A stretch of 64,000 nt of DNA from JAEUOS01 sp040382235. Its GTDB lineage: Bacteria; Pseudomonadota; Gammaproteobacteria; Burkholderiales; JAEUOS01. The notes beneath the pieces were generated by a model. It saw only the letters and a program-made list of their open reading frames with translations. It was not told the origin of the DNA and did not search any database. The stretch lies in the NCBI GenBank assembly GCA_040382235.1, contig JBEIFV010000013.1, positions 5,115-69,114 on the forward strand, read 5' to 3'. A program made the translations under genes and the position numbers. Shown piece by piece: positions 16,527 to 23,884 of the stretch; within the stretch, counting starts at the first letter, position 1; every line of letters starts with the position of its first letter.

Positions 16527-16973
16527 ATGAAGAATTCAACGCTTGCCGGAATAATGCTGCTCGCGCTGTCAGGCAGCGCCGCGGCTGATTGCATCGAAAA
16601 GGCCGCTGCCACCTTCGGCACCCATCCCGACGTGCTGCGCGCCATCGCCATCGTTGAATCGAAGGTGCGGCCTCATGCGGTGAATGTCAATCTGAACGGC
16701 AGCGTGGATCGCGGCCTGTTCCAGATCAATTCGATCCACCTGCCCGAACTGGCGCAGGCAGGCATCGGCCCCGAAGACCTGCATGATGTGTGCCTTTCCA
16801 GCCATGTGGCCGCGCTGTTGCTCAAGCGCAAGATGAAGGTGTTCGGCGACACCTGGGCGGCGGTTGGCGCGTATCACTCGACGATTCCCGAAAAGAGCGA
16901 GCGCTATGTTGGCAAGGTGCGCCCCGTATTCGAGGGCATGCAGCGCCTGCGCATCACCACCCAGGCGAAATAG
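16527..16973 (+). CDS. small lytic transglycosylase (SLT/VirB1-IagB type)
   Basis: A 148-residue exported peptidoglycan lytic transglycosylase. A signal peptide (MKNSTLAGIMLLALSGSAAA) is followed by Cys and the SLT core: DVLRAIAIVESKVRPHAVNV (catalytic Glu in VES), DRGLFQINSIHL, and AALLLKRKMKVFGDTWAAVG with YHS. The size is that of VirB1/IagB-type enzymes, which locally open the cell wall for secretion machines. No such machine is adjacent here. ATG 16527 is chosen for the signal peptide; a longer upstream frame has no sensible sequence. Confidence 0.88.
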   Translation: MKNSTLAGIMLLALSGSAAADCIEKAAATFGTHPDVLRAIAIVESKVRPHAVNVNLNGSVDRGLFQINSIHLPELAQAGIGPEDLHDVCLSSHVAALLLKRKMKVFGDTWAAVGAYHSTIPEKSERYVGKVRPVFEGMQRLRITTQAK

Positions 16974-17126
16974 TCGCGTCGCCGGCGGGAGCGGGCGCGC
17001 AGGCCACCAAACAGGCGGTGGCCGGCTCGACACTTTCGCGAAATGTGCCGCGGCCCACCAGGGTCTGTAAGATGCAGCAGCGGCACCACCATCCCGGCGG
17101 TGAACGCGTCGCCAGCGCCCAATCGG

Positions 17127-19493
17127 ATGACCCAGGAACCACACCCCCAGGAACGCATCGCCTCTTTTTGCACCCAGTGCCGCTCACGCTGCGGTTGCGT
17201 CGCCGTGGTGCAAGACGGCAGGCTCCTTGGCATCGAGCCCGACCCCACCCACCCCACCGGCGCCAAGCTCTGCCCCAAGGGCCGCGCCGCGCCGGAACTG
17301 GTGTACCACCCGGACCGGCTCACCACGCCTCTCAGGCGCACCGCACCCAAGGGCGCCGCCGATCCCGACTGGCAACCCATCTCGTGGGACGCGGCGCTGG
17401 ATGAAATCGCGCAGCGCATGGCCGGCATCAAGGCGCAGCACGGCGCCGAACAAGTGGCGTTTTCGGTGACCACGCCGTCGGGCTCGCACCTGCAGGATTC
17501 GATAGCGTGGATCGAGCGCCTGATCCGCGCTTATGGCAGCCCCAACACCATCTACGCCACCGAAATCTGCAATTGGCACAAGGACCATGCCACCCGTTTT
17601 ACCTTTGGCCACGACATCGGCACGCCGGATTTCGCGCATACCGACTGCATTCTCCTGTGGGGCAACAATCCGGCTGTAACCTGGCTGGCGCGGGTGGCGG
17701 AAATCCAGGGCGCCGTGAAGCGCGGCGCGCGCATGGTGGTGGTGGACCCGCGCCCGACCGCGTTTGCCAAGCAGGCGGACTGCTGGCTGCAGGTGCGACC
17801 CGGCACCGACCAGGCGCTGGCGCTGGGAATAGCCCACCTGATGATGGAAGCCGGTACCTTCAACACCGCCTTCATGCGCGAGTGGACCAATGCGCCGCTG
17901 CTGGTGCGTACCGACACCGGCCGCTTCCTGCGCCAAAGCGATGTCGAGGCCGGTGGCAGTGACCAGGTGTTGTATGCATTGGGCGACGCCGACCGCCTCG
18001 TACCCTACGACGCCGCACGCGGCACGTGGCTGGCCGACCCGGCGGATATCGCACTCACCGGCGCCGCACACCTGCGCACGCTCTCTGGCGAAGTGGCGTG
18101 CCACACCGCATTCGAGCTCTATGCGACCGCCGCCGCCGAATGGCCACCGGAGCGGGTGGCCGGGCACACCGGCGTTGATGAAATCGCCTTGCGCCAGGCC
18201 GCCGCCCTCATCGGCGGCGCCAAGTCGGTGGCCTACTTCGCCTGGAACGGCATCGGCCAGAGCGTCACCGCTACGCAAACCGACCGCGCCCTCACGCTTT
18301 TGTATTCCCTCACCGGCAGCGTCGGCGCGCAGGGCGGCAACGTGCCGGGCGGCGCCGCGACCTTCAGCGACATTTCCGGCGCCGACCTGATGCCCGCCGC
18401 GCAGCGCGCCAAGGCCTTGGGCTTGAAAGCGCGCCCGCTCGGCCCCGGCCTCAACGGCTGGGTCACCGCGCGCGACGTCTACCGGGCGGTGCTGCAAGGC
18501 GACCCCTACCCGGTGCGCATGCTGGTCTCTTTCGGCACCAACCTGCTGGCCTCGCAGCCCGACACCGCCCTGGCACGCCAGGCGCTCGAACACCTGGAAT
18601 TCCATGTGCATGCGGACTTTTTCGAGAACCCGACAGCCGCCTATGCCGACATCCTGCTGCCGGCGGCCACCTCGTGGGAACGCGAAGGCCTGCGCGCCGG
18701 CTTCGACACCAGCCTCGCGTCCTTGAAGCGCGTGCAACTGCGCCAGGCCGTGATCGCACCGCAAGGCCAGGCGCGCAGCGATACCGACATCGTGTTGGGC
18801 CTGGCCGAGCGTCTAGGCATGCAAGCCCAGTTCTTCAACGGCAGCGCCGACACCGGCCACGACGCCGTGCTCGCGCCCGCCGGCCTGTCGGTGGAGAAAC
18901 TGCGTCGGCATCCGGAGGGGGTCGAACTGCCGGGGGAGGTGGCGCTCAAGGCCTACACCAAACTGGTCGACGGCGTGCCCAAGGGCTTCGCAACCCCCAC
19001 CCGCCGCGTCGAGATCTACGCCGAGACCCTGTTCAAGCACGGCATCGCGCCGTTACCTTTGCTGGAAGCTGCCGATCTGCCCGCGCCGCCGCCCGGCTAC
19101 CCGCTACGCTTGGGCGCTGCCAAGGTGCTGGCGTTTTGCCACAGCCAGCACCGCAACCTCGAGTCGTTGCGCAAGCTGATGCCCGACCCGCAAGCCGAGA
19201 TCGCGCCGGAAACGGCGCGCGCACGCGGCATCGCCAACGGCGACTGGATTCGCATCCGCACGGGGTCCGGCAGCGCCGTGGCGCGCGCGCGTGTTTCGCG
19301 CGACCTGGCCGAGGGCACGGTGTGCGCCCAGCATGGGTGGTGGATCGAGGGGGCTGCGGGAACGCCTTACGACCGCGAGCATCCGCTGGCGGCGAACCTC
19401 AACCAGGTGATCGATACCTCGCGCGATGATCCGGTGTCGGGGTCGATTCCGTTAAGGGCGAGTTGGTGCGAGGTGGAAAAGATGAGGGCGTGA
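17127..19493 (+). CDS. molybdopterin-dependent oxidoreductase (DMSO reductase family)
   Basis: A 788-residue catalytic subunit of the Mo-bisMGD family. Near the N-terminus, C15-x2-C18-x3-C22 and C49 (CTQCRSRC and LCPKG) hold a 4Fe-4S cluster. The segment YATEICNWHKDH carries the likely Mo-ligand Cys. Later blocks are LLWGNNPAVTWL, GSVGAQGGNVPGGA, FFENPTAAYADILLPAATSW and the C-terminal MGD domain with ANGDWIRIRT. There is no twin-arginine signal and no Fe-S or membrane subunit beside it, so it may act in the cytoplasm with a distant partner. The substrate is unknown. Confidence 0.9.
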   Translation: MTQEPHPQERIASFCTQCRSRCGCVAVVQDGRLLGIEPDPTHPTGAKLCPKGRAAPELVYHPDRLTTPLRRTAPKGAADPDWQPISWDAALDEIAQRMAGIKAQHGAEQVAFSVTTPSGSHLQDSIAWIERLIRAYGSPNTIYATEICNWHKDHATRFTFGHDIGTPDFAHTDCILLWGNNPAVTWLARVAEIQGAVKRGARMVVVDPRPTAFAKQADCWLQVRPGTDQALALGIAHLMMEAGTFNTAFMREWTNAPLLVRTDTGRFLRQSDVEAGGSDQVLYALGDADRLVPYDAARGTWLADPADIALTGAAHLRTLSGEVACHTAFELYATAAAEWPPERVAGHTGVDEIALRQAAALIGGAKSVAYFAWNGIGQSVTATQTDRALTLLYSLTGSVGAQGGNVPGGAATFSDISGADLMPAAQRAKALGLKARPLGPGLNGWVTARDVYRAVLQGDPYPVRMLVSFGTNLLASQPDTALARQALEHLEFHVHADFFENPTAAYADILLPAATSWEREGLRAGFDTSLASLKRVQLRQAVIAPQGQARSDTDIVLGLAERLGMQAQFFNGSADTGHDAVLAPAGLSVEKLRRHPEGVELPGEVALKAYTKLVDGVPKGFATPTRRVEIYAETLFKHGIAPLPLLEAADLPAPPPGYPLRLGAAKVLAFCHSQHRNLESLRKLMPDPQAEIAPETARARGIANGDWIRIRTGSGSAVARARVSRDLAEGTVCAQHGWWIEGAAGTPYDREHPLAANLNQVIDTSRDDPVSGSIPLRASWCEVEKMRA

Positions 19494-19555
19494 GAGTGGT
19501 GGCTGGGGGCGCAGAAGTGTATGATTTAATCCTACGGTTTTCGCGGAGAGGCCGC

Positions 19556-19834
19556 ATGCGCACGACCCAGCAGTTCAGCATCACCCTTCCCAACGAAATG
19601 GCCGAAACGGTTCGCGCCAAGGTGACGTCCGGCGAGTACGCGACGGAGAGCGAAGTTCTTCGTGATGGATTGCGCGTCCTGCTTGCGCGCGACCAGGCAG
19701 TCGACGCATGGCTGCAAACGGAAGTGGCCGCGGCCTATGACGCGATCAGGAAGGATCGCTCGCGGGCGGTCCCGGCGTCAAAGGTTCGCGCTCGCCTCGC
19801 CGAGGCGCATCGAAAAGCCGCCTTGAAGGCGTGA
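19556..19834 (+). CDS. ParD-like antitoxin
   Basis: A 92-residue ribbon-helix-helix protein: RTTQQFSITLPNEMAETVRA, then GEYATESEVLRDGLRVLLAR, the classical ParD/CopG fold. A charged C-terminal region binds the toxin. GAGAGG lies before ATG 19556, and TATGAT about 35 bp upstream may be the -10 box. It overlaps the ParE start by 4 nt. Confidence 0.9.
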   Translation: MRTTQQFSITLPNEMAETVRAKVTSGEYATESEVLRDGLRVLLARDQAVDAWLQTEVAAAYDAIRKDRSRAVPASKVRARLAEAHRKAALKA

Positions 19835-20163
19835 AGACCCGCGCGGTCACTTTCGCCCCGGAGGCGGCAGACGACCTTGCCGATTTGTACGACTACATCG
19901 CAGTGCACGGTTCGCCTGTCACGGCGCTCCGCTACACCGAGGCCATCGTCACGTACTGCGAGAGCCTGTCTTCCGCGCCCCATCGAGGCAATCGGCGGGA
20001 TGACGTTCGTCCCGGATTGCGGATCACGAGCTACAAGCACCGCGCTGTGATCGCTTTCGAAGTGGATGACGTGGCCGCGATCGTGACCGTGCTCGGCATT
20101 TTTTACGGAGGCCGGGACTACGAAGGCGCACTGGGCGGAGAAGAGGGTTCCTTGCCGGATTGA
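19831..20163 (+). CDS. ParE-like toxin
   Basis: A 110-residue RelE/ParE-superfamily toxin. It reads VTFAPEAADDLADLYDYIAV, then SSAPHRGNRRDDVRPGLRIT and YKHRAVIAFEVDDVAAIVTV with LGIFYGGRDYE, the normal conserved core. ParE toxins poison DNA gyrase. It starts with GTG at 19831 inside the ParD stop (GTGA). It looks intact, about ten residues longer than typical. Confidence 0.9.
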   Translation: MKTRAVTFAPEAADDLADLYDYIAVHGSPVTALRYTEAIVTYCESLSSAPHRGNRRDDVRPGLRITSYKHRAVIAFEVDDVAAIVTVLGIFYGGRDYEGALGGEEGSLPD

Positions 20164-20295
20164 AATCGTCATATTGCCGCCTGCGGGGTGTGAGATTCGC
20201 AGGACAAGTGCGCAAGCGCGCGCCGGGGGTAGACTCCGGACCGTTGCACACGAAAGGCACGCGCCGCCCACGGCGCCCATCGAGACCCCACCTTC

Positions 20296-21873
20296 ATGAA
20301 CTACGACACCATCATCGTCGGCGCCGGTTCCGCCGGCTGTGTGCTGGCCAACCGCCTCACCGCCGACGGCAAGCGCAACGTCTTGCTGCTGGAAGCCGGC
20401 CCGCGCGATACGAATCGGTGGATCCACATTCCACTGGGCTACGGCAAGCTGTTCGCCGACAAGAGCGTCAACTGGAGCTACGAATCGGAGCCCGAGCCCA
20501 CCTGCCACAACCGCCGCATCTTCACGCCGCGCGGCAAGGTGCTGGGCGGTTCTTCCTCGATCAACGGCCTGGTGTACATCCGCGGCCAGAAGCAGGATTA
20601 CGACGACTGGGGCGTGCCGGGCTGGAACTTCGACGGCATGCTGCCCTACTTCATCAAGGCGGAGGACCAGAGTCGTGGCGCCAGCCGGTACCACGGCGTG
20701 GGCGGGCCTTTCGCCGTGTCCGACCTGCCGGACCGCCACGAGATGTGCGACGCCTTCATCGAGGCAGCAGTGGCCAACGGCATTCCGAGGAATGACGACT
20801 TCAACGGCGCCTCGCAGGAAGGCGCCGGTTACTTTCAGGCCAACACGCGCAACGGCAAACGCATTTCCACCGCGGTGGGTTACCTGCGCCCGGCCGAGAG
20901 TCGGTCCAACCTCAAGGTGGAGGTGGAGGCGCTCGCCACCAAGGTGCTGTTCGAAGGCAAGCGCGCCACCGGTGTGGAGTACCGCCAGGGCGGCGTGCTC
21001 AAGACGGCGCAAGCGCGTGAGGTGATCCTTGCCGGCGGCGCGTTCAACTCGCCGCAATTGCTGCAACTCTCCGGCGTGGGCCCGGGCGCGTTGCTGCAGG
21101 CGCACGGGATTCCGGTGGTGCATGAATCGCCCGATGTGGGCGAGTGCATGCAGGACCATTTCTATGTGCGCACTTTCTGGCGCTGCACGCAGCCCATCAC
21201 CTTGAACGATGACATGATGAGCATCTGGCGCCAGGCCAGGATCGGGCTGCAGTATTTCCTGCAAAAGCGCGGGCCGCTCACGGTGAGCGCGGGCTATGCC
21301 GCGGCGTTCACCAAGACCCGGCCGGAACTCACCCGCCCGGACGCGCAGTTCTACTTCATCAATTTCTCGGTGGCCAAGCGCGGCGGCATTCTCGACCCCT
21401 TCTCCGGTTTCACCTGCTCGGTGTCGCAGTTGCGCGTGGAGTCGCGCGGGCATGTGCGCATCAAGTCGGCGGATCCGTCGGCGGCACCGGCCATCCAGTA
21501 CAACTACCTCGACAGCGAGACCGACCGCCGCACCTTGGTCGATGGGTTGAAGAAGTTGCGCAAGCTGGTCAACACCGCGCCCTTCAACCGCTACGTGGCC
21601 GAGGAACGCACGCCGGGCAAGGATGTGAATACGGACGATGAGTGGCTGGACTTCTGCCGTGCCACCGGCGAGACGGTGTACCACCCTACCTCCACCTGCC
21701 GCATGGGCACGGACGCACGCTCTGTGGTCGATGAACAGTTACGGGTGCGCGGGGTCGTTGGGTTGCGCGTGGTCGATGCCTCGATCATGCCGGCGGTGGT
21801 GTCCGGCAACACCAATGCGGCGGTGGTGGCGATCGCGGAGAAGGCGTCGGACCTGATCTGTTCATCCACCTGA
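20296..21873 (+). CDS. GMC-family FAD-dependent oxidoreductase (choline dehydrogenase-like)
   Basis: A 525-residue flavoenzyme. The FAD Rossmann motif GAGSAGCVLANRL is at the start, followed by LLLEAGP, the GMC signatures PRGKVLGGSSSINGLVYIRG and VILAGGAFNSPQLLQLSGVG, and the catalytic His/Asn region TSTCRMGTDARSVVDEQLRV with SGNTNAAVVAIAEKASDLI. It oxidises an alcohol with FAD; the substrate is not evident. It has no signal peptide. Its TGA stop (21871-21873) lies inside a perfect 40-bp palindrome. Confidence 0.93.
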   Translation: MNYDTIIVGAGSAGCVLANRLTADGKRNVLLLEAGPRDTNRWIHIPLGYGKLFADKSVNWSYESEPEPTCHNRRIFTPRGKVLGGSSSINGLVYIRGQKQDYDDWGVPGWNFDGMLPYFIKAEDQSRGASRYHGVGGPFAVSDLPDRHEMCDAFIEAAVANGIPRNDDFNGASQEGAGYFQANTRNGKRISTAVGYLRPAESRSNLKVEVEALATKVLFEGKRATGVEYRQGGVLKTAQAREVILAGGAFNSPQLLQLSGVGPGALLQAHGIPVVHESPDVGECMQDHFYVRTFWRCTQPITLNDDMMSIWRQARIGLQYFLQKRGPLTVSAGYAAAFTKTRPELTRPDAQFYFINFSVAKRGGILDPFSGFTCSVSQLRVESRGHVRIKSADPSAAPAIQYNYLDSETDRRTLVDGLKKLRKLVNTAPFNRYVAEERTPGKDVNTDDEWLDFCRATGETVYHPTSTCRMGTDARSVVDEQLRVRGVVGLRVVDASIMPAVVSGNTNAAVVAIAEKASDLICSST

Positions 21874-21902
21874 CGCCCGCGATCGCGGGCGTCAGGTGGA
21901 TG
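21863..21902. terminator. perfect 40-bp palindrome, probable bidirectional terminator
   Basis: CATCCACCTGACGCCCGCGA (21863-21882) is followed directly by its exact reverse complement (21883-21902), 20 bp arms with no loop. It lies where the GMC gene (plus) and the small exported-protein gene (minus) converge. No clear U-tract follows in either direction, so its role as terminator is likely but not certain. Confidence 0.6.
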
Positions 21903-21910
21903 CAAGCGGT

Positions 21911-22192
21911 CTACCTGGTGCTTGCGGGCGTTGCCTTGACCGCAGGCGCGTTGCCCTTGACTGCGCTTGCGTGCTTTTTGGCAGGGCGCTTTTTCGCAGC
22001 CTGATGCTTGTTGCTGACCGTTGCCTTGCCGGCCTTTACCTGACCTGTGGCACCGGCCGTGGCTGTGCGGTGGTTCTTCAGGGCTTCGCTCATTCTCGCT
22101 TCGCGCGCGGCGGTGTCCGTCGGCGTGGCGGCGAATGCGCTTGAAACAAGGCCCAGAACGGTGGCGAACACGATTGCTGTGGTGGTACGCAT
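21911..22192 (-). CDS. small exported Ala/Lys-rich protein
   Basis: A 93-residue protein with a convincing signal peptide (MRTTTAIVFATVLGLVSSAFAA) and a mature part of about 70 residues. The latter is rich in Ala, Lys and Thr (SNKHQAAKKRPAKKHASAVK), disordered and strongly basic. A GGGAG ribosome site precedes ATG 22192. I do not recognise the family; similar short periplasmic proteins (PsiF-like or histone-like tails) exist. The function is unknown. Confidence 0.6.
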   Translation of the reverse strand: MRTTTAIVFATVLGLVSSAFAATPTDTAAREARMSEALKNHRTATAGATGQVKAGKATVSNKHQAAKKRPAKKHASAVKGNAPAVKATPASTR

Positions 22193-22273
22193 GGCGCATC
22201 TCCCTGGTGGTGGTTCGATGGCGCAGTTGCGCCATGTCTACCAATAACGCGGCGCTGTCGCCACGGTTGACCG

Positions 22274-23068
22274 CTATGCCTTGCGATACCAGGCGGCGTC
22301 GCGCTTCCCGTGAAACGAGGCCAGCCCCTCGGCTGCTTCCGCCGACTGCCTTGCCGCCGCATGTTCGGCGACGATGGCGGTGAAGTGGCTGCGATGCACT
22401 TCCGACCAGGCCTGGCGCAATACGCCGGCCTTGGTGACGGCATTGGCGCGCGGCGCGTTGCGCAGCAACGCATCCACTACTCTCGCGCCGGCGGCTTCCA
22501 GTTCCGCCAGCGGCACCACCTCATGCACGAGACCGATGCGCCTGGCTTCTTCCGCCCCGAAGCGCTCACCGGTTTGCGCGTAGCGGCGCAGGTGGCGCAC
22601 GCCGATGGCATCGGCCAGTTGCGGAAAGATGATGGTGACCGCCATACCCCAGCGGGTTTCGGCGATGGCGAACATGGCGTTGTCGGCAGCGATCACCACG
22701 TCGCATGAAGCGGCGATGCCGGTGCCGCCGCCAAAGCAGCCGCCCTGGATCAGGGCCACCGTGGGCACCTGCAGGGTGTTCAGGTCCCACATGGCCCGCG
22801 CGGTGCGCTCGGAGGCATCGAGGTTGGCTTGCGATCCCTGCGCGCGCACCGAATCCAGCCAGCCAAGATCAGCGCCGGCCTGGAAGTGGCGGCCGTTGCC
22901 GGCCAGCACCACCACGCGGGTGTCATTGCCCGCGCGCACCGCGGCGCAGCCGGCGATGAGACCGTCGAGCATGGCGCCGTTGTAGGCATTGTTGAGCGCG
23001 GGGCGGTTGAGGGTGACGCGCAGCACTCCGCGCGTGTCGGTGTCGATCAGGACTGGTTGCTCGGCCAT
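22274..23068 (-). CDS. enoyl-CoA hydratase/isomerase family protein
   Basis: A 264-residue crotonase-fold enzyme. It reads VTLNRPALNNAYNGAM, the oxyanion-hole segment GRHFQAGADLGWL, and the CoA/active-site block IQGGCFGGGTGIAASCDVVI, with FAIAETRWGM holding the second catalytic Glu region. It hydrates enoyl-CoA or a related CoA thioester; methylglutaconyl-CoA hydratase-like is possible. Start ATG 23068. Directly upstream lies a degenerate tail of a monooxygenase gene, so its former operon context has been disturbed. Confidence 0.9.
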   Translation of the reverse strand: MAEQPVLIDTDTRGVLRVTLNRPALNNAYNGAMLDGLIAGCAAVRAGNDTRVVVLAGNGRHFQAGADLGWLDSVRAQGSQANLDASERTARAMWDLNTLQVPTVALIQGGCFGGGTGIAASCDVVIAADNAMFAIAETRWGMAVTIIFPQLADAIGVRHLRRYAQTGERFGAEEARRIGLVHEVVPLAELEAAGARVVDALLRNAPRANAVTKAGVLRQAWSEVHRSHFTAIVAEHAAARQSAEAAEGLASFHGKRDAAWYRKA

Positions 23069-23088
23069 GGGTATTCTCCGTGCCGCGA

Positions 23089-23232
23089 TCAGCGGCGTGT
23101 TTCCAGGAAGGCGCGGTCGAAACCGGCCAGCTTGCTATTGAGAAGCCATTATGGCCGCGAGCGTGCCGGCATCGATGATGTCGTCGATCATGACGTTGCC
23201 GGCCGAGCCCTTGTAATGGTGCATGGCATGCA
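23089..23232 (-). pseudogene. remnant of a second FAD-monooxygenase C-terminus
   Basis: On the minus strand one frame reads MIDDIIDAGTLAAIMASQ and the next WLLNSKLAGFDRAFLETRR to a TGA at 23089-23091. Joined across a frameshift near 23145, they match the end of the intact monooxygenase encoded at 23885-25120 (INDIISPEEIATMMNSYKQV followed by AGYDRATLEARR). The bases around both stop codons are also alike (GATCAGCGGCGTGTTTCCAG versus GATCAGCGGCGTGCTTCCAG). It is a decayed paralogue reduced to its last 45 or so codons. Confidence 0.65.
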
Positions 23233-23271
23233 CCATACTTCTTCACGCCCGCACTTTTGGGAACTCAATCC

Positions 23272-23712
23272 ATGAAATTGCCCACTATCAAATCGGCGCG
23301 CGCGCTGAAGCAGTATCAAGTTGAAGTGTTCTGGTCCACCGGACGGATCGACCAGGTTGACGTGGGTGATGCACTCAAGCCGCATGCCACGCTTGCGCCT
23401 GCACGCAGGCAAGCGCGGTTCGGCGCCGTCAAGCCGGGCGAGTGGGGTCATTGCCTATCGTGGGGTGGACCCGAGGGTCGCGAGATTGAAATTGGCGCGG
23501 ACGCGGTCTGGCGCCTGGCGCGGGAGCAGGAAACTCAAGCCGAAGCGGTCGACTTCGCCGCATGGCGCGCGGCGCACGGGATATCGCTGACTGAAGCGGC
23601 GCACTGTCTGGGTTTGTCACGGCGGGCAGTGGCCTACTACGAATCGGGCGCCAAGCCCGTGCCGCGCGTGGTGGCGTTGGCGTTGCGGGGGTTCGACGCG
23701 CAAGTGGCCTGA
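23272..23712 (+). CDS. DUF2442 plus helix-turn-helix protein
   Basis: A 146-residue protein. The N-terminal half has the DUF2442 pattern (strand VEVFWSTGRIDQVDVGDALK, later EWGHCLSWGGPEGREIEIGA). The C-terminal half has an XRE-like helix-turn-helix (RAAHGISLTEAAHCLGLSRR, AVAYYESGAKPVPRVVALAL). It is probably a transcriptional regulator or an antitoxin that lost its toxin partner: DUF2442 proteins are often paired with DUF4160 toxins, but none is found here. ATG 23272. Confidence 0.82.
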   Translation: MKLPTIKSARALKQYQVEVFWSTGRIDQVDVGDALKPHATLAPARRQARFGAVKPGEWGHCLSWGGPEGREIEIGADAVWRLAREQETQAEAVDFAAWRAAHGISLTEAAHCLGLSRRAVAYYESGAKPVPRVVALALRGFDAQVA

Positions 23713-23713
23713 G

Positions 23714-23818
23714 GAAACACAGAATAAATCCGTAGGTTGAGAAAGCCGCTTCTGCAACCGATTGAATTCAAGAGAACTTCGGTTCCACAGCCCGCATGCC
23801 AGGGACTTATTCAGCGTT
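23714..23818. repeat. dispersed intergenic repeat, copy B
   Basis: The non-coding stretch after the DUF2442 gene aligns along about 100 bp with 16304-16410. Conserved pieces are TCCGTAGGTTGAGAAAG, CTTCTGCAAC, AACTTCGGTTC and CCGCATGCCAGGGACTT. Both copies follow the 3' end of a plus-strand gene. Confidence 0.5.
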
Positions 23819-23884
23819 TTCCGAAGTCTTCCGTTGCAGCCAAGGTCGCGGTAGCTTTGCCGCGCGATTTTCGTGCTGCCGTGA

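Noticed and set aside
17184..18764. A 526-codon minus-strand open frame inside the molybdopterin oxidoreductase gene
   Set aside because: Arg/Ala/Gly/His-rich shadow translation without motifs; the plus-strand frame carries the Fe-S and cofactor motifs throughout.
19735..21684. A 649-codon open frame antisense to the GMC oxidoreductase and ParDE genes
   Set aside because: It mirrors codon periodicity of G+C-rich genes on the other strand, has no recognisable domain, and the plus-strand genes there have clear family motifs.
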